From the NCBI GenBank assembly GCA_964487685.1, contig CAZASA010000101.1:1-7622 (forward strand): a DNA stretch of 7,622 bases. The letters are read 5' to 3'. The position numbers were made by a program, and so were the translations under genes. The notes below the pieces were generated by a model that saw only the letters and a program-made list of their open reading frames with translations, ran no database searches and was not told where the DNA came from. This DNA is from JABDGZ01 sp964487685. Lineage in GTDB: Bacteria; Omnitrophota; Gorgyraeia; Zapsychrales; Fredricksoniimonadaceae. This document shows positions 1-4,760 of this stretch, piece after piece (positions within the stretch are counted from its first letter, which is position 1; each line of letters begins with the position of its first letter).

Positions 1-2238
1 AATGAAGATTTGTATAAGGAAGTTGTCCAAGTTGGCCGTCCCGCTGTTAATGCATTGCTGAGCAATTTGTCGGTAAAAGATTATGCTAAATCAAAGGGAG
101 GGCCAGGTGAGCTAACTAAAAATGGATTATTGATGATCATGAAGGCTTTGGGAGAGATTGGTGATGAATCAGCTATTCCTAAATTAAAGGAAGTAGAGGC
201 AAAATGGGGAATTCCCTTTAATTATTACGCCAATGATGCAATTAGAGAGATTAGTTTAAAGGCACAAAACAAACAAAATCCAGATGCGGCGATGTTTGCT
301 AAAGCAAAAATTGCATATTGGAAAAGAACAGGTAATGTGAGTAAGATTGTAATTATGTTAGGCTCTCCGCATGATACTTATAGTGATGCAAACTTGCGCA
401 AAGCCGCAATGGATGCGTTAAATAAGTTGGTGACCAATCCGGATAAAAAACTACCGATACTTGAGAAGGCCTTAAGAAATTATAATTTTGATGTTCGTCA
501 GTGGGCAATGCAGGAGATAGATAAGCTTGTGACCGACCCAGGGACGAAGCTTCCAATCCTTGAGAAAGTTTTAGAATTTCGAGATGATCGATCCTATTCT
601 TTTGGCTCTGAGCGTTTTTGGGCAATGAAGGAGATAGATAAGCTGGTAACAAATCCTGATAAGAAATTACCAATACTTCAAAAGGCTTTGGATAACGAGA
701 ATTTCGATGTTAGTAAATTGGCATTACAAGCTTTAGGAAGAATTGGTTCTGAGCAAGCGCTTGATTTAGTTGTAAGTCAGCTGGGTAGATTTGGTGCGTC
801 TGCTAGAAATGTGTTAAATGTTAAATTACTTTCTCCTCAGGCTATTAAAATAGTGACTGAGTATGACAAAAAGATTGCAGCGGCAAAAGTAGCAGAAAAA
901 GAACGAATACATCAATATGTGATTAATGAAGCAGTGCGTATATTGTCATCGGATCCAATGAGACAGGATTGGAGAAGTATGTATACTATTGATACAGTTG
1001 CGACTGATTCAGAAAAGATACAAATATTTGTTAATGCATTTAATTATACTAATGATGAATCCCGGTTGTGGGCTCTAAAGGGTTTGATACAACTTATGGG
1101 TGAGAAATCGGTTACACTGATTGTTCCTCGATTGGAGGATTCATGGTGGGATGTACGTAAAGCCGCTATGGATGCGTTAGATAAGTTTGTGACCGATCCG
1201 GATAAAAAGATGGCTATTGTTGAAAGCCGTATAGGGGCAAGCCACAGTGATGTTCGAAGTTGGGCACGTTCGATTTATACACCTCGTAAAATTGCCGAAG
1301 TTATGGCTATGCAGGAAGAGAATAAACTTGTTGCAGAATTGCAGAATGGAATACCCAAAGTTCGTAAAGCCGCTATAGATAGGGTAGATAATCTTGTGAC
1401 CACTACAGAGGAAAAGTTACCGATAGAGAAAATAGGAAGTGAACGGGCTGTTGAGTTGATTGTCCCATTTTTGGAGGATAGTGATTTTGATTGCCGCCTT
1501 GCGGCACGAATATCATTAGATAAATTAGTAACCGACCCGAATAAGAAATTCTCTATATTAAAGGGATTTGTTGATAATTCAGGGTATAGAGCTAAATTTG
1601 GTGATGTTTCTATATGGGCAATTCAAGAATTACGGGGGATGGCTAGTAATTCAGAAGCTATAAAAATAGTAATAGATTTTGATACTAAAGTTCGTTTGCT
1701 TAGTCAAAAACTAACAGATGCTATAAGCCGTAAAGATTATAGTAAATATAATACTATTAGCAATCAACTTCATAGACTTGGTGACCCAAGAGGCAATTTT
1801 ATTTTTAATGAATATACAAATACATATGAAAGAGGAACAGGGGAATATATAACTAAAAGAAACTTGAGTGGGGGTACTAATGCTGGGGGGGGATGGGATG
1901 AAAGAGAAGAGATTACTGAAACGGTAACTGAGAGTCGTTGGAGCCTAGAACTAAGAAGGGACTCAGCCATATTGCACACACCAGCACATCAAGATAAAGC
2001 CGCACTGACTAAAATCAATCCTGCCGAAAAAGGCGGTATCGACCTCAACCAGATTAACGTCTTACGCAACGGCAAGACAGTCAACGTTCAATTCGACCCA
2101 GCCCAGCTTACCGAACTAGAGCAGGGAGGCTTTAAAGGCTTCACACCGGTCATCATCAACATGACCCGCATCACAAGCCCATTCCAATTATTGGGTATTA
2201 AAGAACCTGAAACACAAGAACTCTTGGCCAAAGCATAG
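1..2238 (+). CDS. HEAT-repeat protein with a separate C-terminal tail module, 5'-truncated by the window edge
   Basis: The reading frame is open from the first base and ends at TAG 2236-2238, giving 745 visible codons. A TTG at 10-12 could serve as a start, but coding potential continues upstream (N-E-D), so I treat the gene as partial. Roughly nt 1-1700 encode degenerate helical repeats of the HEAT/PBS-lyase type. A recurring unit reads D-V-R-x-x-A-M-x-x-x-D-K-L-V-T-N-P-D-K-K-L-P-I-L, and there are classical blocks such as LGRIGSEQA. Such arrays are protein-interaction scaffolds; no catalytic motif is visible. A polar Gly-rich linker follows (nt 1780-1960). The last ~85 residues form a different module with GGIDLN and GFTPVIIN motifs, resembling tails I recall from Omnitrophota proteins (memory, not searched). 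Body rows near 1620-1740 are about 30% GC and the tail about 47%, which suggests a mosaic gene. Partner and location are unknown; any signal peptide would lie outside the window. Confidence 0.85.
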   Translation, partial: NEDLYKEVVQVGRPAVNALLSNLSVKDYAKSKGGPGELTKNGLLMIMKALGEIGDESAIPKLKEVEAKWGIPFNYYANDAIREISLKAQNKQNPDAAMFAKAKIAYWKRTGNVSKIVIMLGSPHDTYSDANLRKAAMDALNKLVTNPDKKLPILEKALRNYNFDVRQWAMQEIDKLVTDPGTKLPILEKVLEFRDDRSYSFGSERFWAMKEIDKLVTNPDKKLPILQKALDNENFDVSKLALQALGRIGSEQALDLVVSQLGRFGASARNVLNVKLLSPQAIKIVTEYDKKIAAAKVAEKERIHQYVINEAVRILSSDPMRQDWRSMYTIDTVATDSEKIQIFVNAFNYTNDESRLWALKGLIQLMGEKSVTLIVPRLEDSWWDVRKAAMDALDKFVTDPDKKMAIVESRIGASHSDVRSWARSIYTPRKIAEVMAMQEENKLVAELQNGIPKVRKAAIDRVDNLVTTTEEKLPIEKIGSERAVELIVPFLEDSDFDCRLAARISLDKLVTDPNKKFSILKGFVDNSGYRAKFGDVSIWAIQELRGMASNSEAIKIVIDFDTKVRLLSQKLTDAISRKDYSKYNTISNQLHRLGDPRGNFIFNEYTNTYERGTGEYITKRNLSGGTNAGGGWDEREEITETVTESRWSLELRRDSAILHTPAHQDKAALTKINPAEKGGIDLNQINVLRNGKTVNVQFDPAQLTELEQGGFKGFTPVIINMTRITSPFQLLGIKEPETQELLAKA
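397..449 (+). repeat. Near-identical HEAT-unit DNA repeat, copy A
   Basis: This 53-bp segment encodes R-K-A-A-M-D-A-L-N-K-L-V-T-N-P-D-K-K and matches copy B at 1156-1208 at 48 of 53 positions by hand alignment. Other units in the array are related mainly at the protein level: 502 onward and 619 onward share TGGGCAATG followed by an E-I-D-K-L-V-T segment. DNA-level identity between distant units suggests recent internal duplication or gene conversion. Confidence 0.8.
1156..1208 (+). repeat. Near-identical HEAT-unit DNA repeat, copy B
   Basis: This copy matches 397-449 with five mismatches in 53 bp and encodes R-K-A-A-M-D-A-L-D-K-F-V-T-D-P-D-K-K. A shorter, more diverged relative begins at 1363 (R-K-A-A-I-D-R-V-D-N-L-V-T). 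The spacing between A and B is 759 bp, a multiple of three, so recombination between them would preserve the reading frame while removing or adding 253 residues. Confidence 0.8.
1885..1892 (+). repeat. G8 homopolymer inside the linker of the HEAT-repeat gene
   Basis: Eight consecutive G residues encode part of an A-G-G-G-W stretch just before the C-terminal module. A G5 run lies close upstream at 1870-1874. Losing one G puts the frame onto a TAA after about 12 codons; gaining one G reaches a TGA after three codons. Slippage here would therefore remove the tail cleanly. It could equally be a site of assembly or sequencing error. Confidence 0.9.
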
Positions 2239-2262
2239 TAATTATAGGTCTTTCTCAATCTG
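2239..2262. other. Convergent 24-bp junction between HEAT gene and integrase gene
   Basis: The stop codons of the + strand HEAT gene (2236-2238) and the - strand integrase (2263-2265) face each other across 24 AT-rich bases. No GC-rich hairpin followed by a T-run is visible on either strand, so no intrinsic terminator can be called. Confidence 0.7.
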
Positions 2263-3270
2263 TTAATAGCTAATCTTAAAAGTAGGGGATTTAGCGTCGT
2301 CCTGCTCGCGGTGATCATAAATACGTGTGGTTTGAATATTGGCATGGCCTAACCATTTTTGTACTTCGACAATATCAGCATTATTATTGAGCGCATTGGT
2401 GGCCGCGGTGGCCCTCAGGGAGTGGGGATGGAACTTGTTCATATCAATGCCCGTTTTCTTGGCGTAGTGCATAATGATTTTATAAATACCATCACCGGTT
2501 AAATGTTTTAGATTAACGTCTTCGTCCCTGTAATTCTTAAGTGGCAAGAATAATGGATCATCCTCTTGACCAGGATGGTCGCAAGCTGTAAGATATTCTT
2601 TAATCAGCTTGATCGTTGCTGGGTTGATTGGAACACGGCGGATTTTGTCACCCTTGCCTTTGATCAAAAATACGTTGACCCCGTTGTCAACAAACATACT
2701 GCTCATTTTCAGATCGCAAACTTCGGCCCGGCGCAAGCCGTGGTAAAGGAAGGTAGATAATATCGCCCGATCCCGTTTGCCTTTTATGGTGTAGGGCAGG
2801 GGAGCAGATAGCAGCTTTCGAGCCTCGGCTTCGTTGATGATCTTGGATTTACCTATGTGGTTATCAACGCTTGGCCGTGATATAACCTTAAAAGGGTTCG
2901 CTTTCATAGCGCCCACAGAGCAATAGAACGTAAAAAGGGCAGATACAGACGATAATTTACGCGCTACAGTACCATTTGCGATGAGTTTGGGTGTGTCTTT
3001 AGGGATTTTATCAGCGATTTTGTAGCCAGGCCCGTATTGCAGACTCAATTTCCATTGGGTGATGTGCTTTGCGGTGATTTCGCGGTATTGTTTGGGGTTT
3101 TTGATACCGAAGTATTTCTTGAATTGCAAGAGATCAGTTTTGTAGTACCTGGCCGTCTCTGTGCTTTTGGTCCGGGCGTTCTCAAGCCAGATGCTCTCGG
3201 AAGGGAGCTGGGCCAGGGAAAGCATTTCAGGGTCGTTTAACAAGGTTTTCTTGTTGGCGGCTCGTTTCAT
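2263..3270 (-). CDS. Tyrosine recombinase / phage-type integrase (XerC/XerD-like)
   Basis: This 335-residue protein is a site-specific DNA recombinase that would cut and rejoin DNA through a covalent 3'-phosphotyrosine. Residues about 25-125 form the N-terminal SAM-like, core-binding domain (S-I-W-L-E-N to F-T-F-Y). Residues about 145-325 form the catalytic domain with the full set of active-site residues: R180 in Y-H-G-L-R-R-A-E, K206 in the beta-hairpin K-G-K-G-D-K, H283 and R286 in H-P-H-S-L-R, H309 in W-L-G-H-A-N, and nucleophile Y318 in T-R-I-Y-D-H. Length is slightly above the ~300 residues of Xer proteins, through a short N-terminal extension. No Shine-Dalgarno sequence precedes the ATG at 3270. 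Rows such as 2701-2760 are about 52% GC, like the relaxase gene. Its position on the relaxase side of the HEAT gene suggests it integrates or excises the element. A housekeeping Xer role is less likely given the neighbours. Confidence 0.93.
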   Translation of the reverse strand: MKRAANKKTLLNDPEMLSLAQLPSESIWLENARTKSTETARYYKTDLLQFKKYFGIKNPKQYREITAKHITQWKLSLQYGPGYKIADKIPKDTPKLIANGTVARKLSSVSALFTFYCSVGAMKANPFKVISRPSVDNHIGKSKIINEAEARKLLSAPLPYTIKGKRDRAILSTFLYHGLRRAEVCDLKMSSMFVDNGVNVFLIKGKGDKIRRVPINPATIKLIKEYLTACDHPGQEDDPLFLPLKNYRDEDVNLKHLTGDGIYKIIMHYAKKTGIDMNKFHPHSLRATAATNALNNNADIVEVQKWLGHANIQTTRIYDHREQDDAKSPTFKISY

Positions 3271-3276
3271 AAAATC

Positions 3277-3305
3277 ATTTTAATATTGGTTATTATGATA
3301 ATCAA
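3277..3305 (-). promoter_or_regulatory. Predicted integrase promoter, probably leaderless
   Basis: On the - strand, TTGATT (3300-3305) is followed after 17 bp by TAAAAT (3277-3282). Both are close to the sigma-70 consensus. Only six bases (3271-3276) separate the -10 box from the ATG, so the expected first transcribed base is the A of the start codon. The lack of a ribosome binding site fits this. A weaker second promoter (TTGATT 3335-3340, TAAATA 3312-3317) would give a leader of about 35 nt. Confidence 0.5.
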
Positions 3306-3306
3306 T
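3285..3306. promoter_or_regulatory. Imperfect 22-bp dyad over the integrase promoter (operator or recombinase arm site)
   Basis: Arms ATTGGTTAT and ATAATCAAT (9 bp each, 8 of 9 complementary) flank a 4-bp centre. The dyad covers the predicted -35 box and most of the spacer. A more diverged version sits at 3320-3341 with 6 of 9 pairs. Either an autoregulatory operator or inverted core-type sites of the tyrosine recombinase would look like this; the sequence alone does not decide. Confidence 0.5.
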
Positions 3307-3384
3307 AGTTGTATTTAGTATCGGTTATATTAGTAATCAATAGTATTTTGGAGTTAAAATCAAACAGCCCGTCGTGCGACCTAT

Positions 3385-4680
3385 TTATTCCAATAACCAC
3401 TGATAAATCGGCTTAACATCAATTACCCCTGCTCCAACCTTGATACTCTCACTTTCATCTTCTGTAAGAATCATGCCTTTCTTTATCTTTAACTCCTTCA
3501 TAGATTTTTCTAAAGAACCTACTTCTCGCTTGCGGACATTCACATCTGACAAACTTTCAGTAACCTGAATGAGTTGTTTTTGTTTAATTCCATTCTTAAT
3601 AAGAAAATCGACTTCCTGGCCATCTACTGTATCATAATAATATAATTCACCACCCCGACGTTTTAATTCAACATAGACCAAATTTTCCAGATATTTTCCT
3701 CGATTCTTAGAAAACTGAAATGCTACAGCGGCAATGATCCCGTTATCAATACAATAAATCTTTTTAGGGTTCATAATTTGCTGTCTTAAAGAATAAGAAA
3801 AGCGGGGCAACTCAAACATCAAATAACTGTCTTGTAAGAAACCCGTATAACTTTTGACCGTGTTTTCGCTCCCCAAGCCAAGCATTTTCTTTAACTTATT
3901 ATAAGTAAAGAGCGATCCCACATTAGTTAAATAATATAGAGATAGTTCCCGTAAGGCCCGGACGTCTTTAATTTCATGACGGGCTACAATATCCCTGTAA
4001 ATAATATTTTCATAAATGGTTTTAAGTATAACTGGATCAGAATATTTATGATATTCAGGGACACCGCCTTCTCTCAAGAAGATTTGAAAATTTCTTTTAA
4101 GCTTAGCCCTCTCTATGGTTAGTAACAAGGCATTGGCCTCAACATTAATGCGTTTGAAAGATAAAAATTCTTTGAATGAAAATGGGTACATCTCAGTCAC
4201 CACACTACGACCCGTAAGTCGGGTTGCTAATTCTTGACTTAACAATGAAGCGTTAGAACCTGTGATATAAAACTTATACTTCTTGCTGATCATTCGACGA
4301 ACGAAGACTTCCCAATTCGATACATTTTGAATTTCATCAAGAAAAAAAACCTTTTTTTCTCCAAACAGTTCGACCAAAACTTCAAATAATTGATTGAGAT
4401 CTTCTCCTTTTAAATTTAAAAGTCGTTCATCTTCGAAATTAAAATAGTAATAATCTTTCTCATTATAGTATTTAAGAGCAACCTGTTTTAAAAGTGTCGA
4501 TTTACCTGCTCTACGCATCCCCGAAACAACGACCGCGTGAGACAATCGTTTATACGAGTCAATGTCTGAAAGGACTGAACGCAAAGTCCCTTCATCCATA
4601 TCTAGCATTTCCTGCCACTTTTCTAAAGCCGCTTCTTTTAATATACTTTTTGTAAACATAGTTTTATTTGCCTCATTCAC
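3385..4680 (-). CDS. AAA ATPase with C-terminal DUF4143 domain
   Basis: This is a 431-residue P-loop ATPase of the AAA_14/DUF4143 type, numbered here from the GTG at 4680. It has Walker A G-M-R-R-A-G-K-S-T (54-62), Walker B V-F-F-L-D-E-I-Q (111-118), a sensor-like I-T-G-S-N-A-S (139-145) and L-T-G-R (155-158). The C-terminal half contains the DUF4143 signature P-K-K-I-Y-C-I-D-N-G (305-314), Y-L-E-N (330-333) and E-V-D-F-L (356-360). The domain resembles a PD-(D/E)XK fold, but where active nucleases have E-x-K this protein has Q372-V-T374, so nuclease activity is doubtful. The cellular role of the family is poorly defined. The start is uncertain: GTG 4680 has no ribosome site but sits at the predicted transcription start, while ATG at 4659 has a GAGG 11 nt upstream and would give 424 residues. 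Sampled rows are 25-27% GC, far below its neighbours, which suggests separate acquisition. Confidence 0.88.
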   Translation of the reverse strand: MNEANKTMFTKSILKEAALEKWQEMLDMDEGTLRSVLSDIDSYKRLSHAVVVSGMRRAGKSTLLKQVALKYYNEKDYYYFNFEDERLLNLKGEDLNQLFEVLVELFGEKKVFFLDEIQNVSNWEVFVRRMISKKYKFYITGSNASLLSQELATRLTGRSVVTEMYPFSFKEFLSFKRINVEANALLLTIERAKLKRNFQIFLREGGVPEYHKYSDPVILKTIYENIIYRDIVARHEIKDVRALRELSLYYLTNVGSLFTYNKLKKMLGLGSENTVKSYTGFLQDSYLMFELPRFSYSLRQQIMNPKKIYCIDNGIIAAVAFQFSKNRGKYLENLVYVELKRRGGELYYYDTVDGQEVDFLIKNGIKQKQLIQVTESLSDVNVRKREVGSLEKSMKELKIKKGMILTEDESESIKVGAGVIDVKPIYQWLLE

Positions 4681-4686
4681 AGTGAG

Positions 4687-4715
4687 AATATACCATATAT
4701 ATTACTCATCTTCAA
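4687..4715 (-). promoter_or_regulatory. Predicted promoter of the AAA ATPase gene
   Basis: On the - strand, TTGAAG (4710-4715) is followed after exactly 17 bp by TATATT (4687-4692). Six bases (4681-4686) separate the -10 box from GTG 4680, so transcription would begin at or near that codon. This yields either a leaderless mRNA or a 21-nt leader ahead of ATG 4659. The promoter would let the gene be expressed independently of the upstream relaxase gene. Confidence 0.55.
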
Positions 4716-4726
4716 TGAGAAATATA
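4698..4726. promoter_or_regulatory. 29-bp dyad overlapping the ATPase promoter
   Basis: Left arm TATATT-A-CTCAT (4698-4709) pairs with right arm ATGAG-A-AATATA (4715-4726) at 11 of 12 positions around a 5-base centre. It covers the predicted -35 box and part of the spacer, as expected for a dimeric repressor operator. It lies downstream of the relaxase stop, so it could also fold as an RNA hairpin at the end of that transcript, but there is no T-run after it and I do not call it a terminator. Confidence 0.5.
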
Positions 4727-4760
4727 CTTTTATTGTTTTGGGTAGAAACGCTCGTAATAT

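Larger units (their letters stand above)
3274..3343 (-). repeat. Two tandem 35-bp units upstream of the integrase
   Basis: Units 3274-3308 and 3309-3343 abut exactly and match at about 25 of 35 positions (24 of the first 30, read on the - strand). Each begins C-T-A-T-T-G-A-T-T-A on the - strand and contains A-T-A-A-C-C in the middle. Each includes a TTGATT followed 17 bp later by an AT-rich hexamer (TAAAAT in the proximal unit, TAAATA in the distal). A third unit is not present upstream. Confidence 0.7.

Noticed and set aside
10..12. TTG as the true start of the HEAT-repeat gene
   Set aside because: The frame is open to the window edge and no ribosome binding site can be seen before it, so the gene most likely begins further upstream.
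353..673. Open frame on the - strand inside the HEAT-repeat gene
   Set aside because: It lies opposite the repeat array; its repeated L-S-Q/Y-L-S-P pattern is the antisense reading of the repeats, with no ribosome site or recognisable domain.
2224..2231. Palindrome TTGGCCAA near the end of the HEAT gene as a terminator
   Set aside because: The stem is too short, has no loop, lies within the coding sequence, and is not followed by a T-run.
3274..3343. Iterons of a plasmid replication origin
   Set aside because: There are only two diverged copies, no replication initiator gene nearby, and the repeats coincide with promoter elements of the integrase.
3371..3380. Palindrome GTCGTGCGAC as terminator or att core
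   Set aside because: Only four base pairs around a 2-base centre, with no T-run and no second copy seen in the window.
3271..3384. Integron-like attI site next to the integrase
   Set aside because: The recombinase shows no obvious IntI-specific insertion, no attC-like cassette structure is present, and the neighbouring gene is on the same strand rather than divergent.
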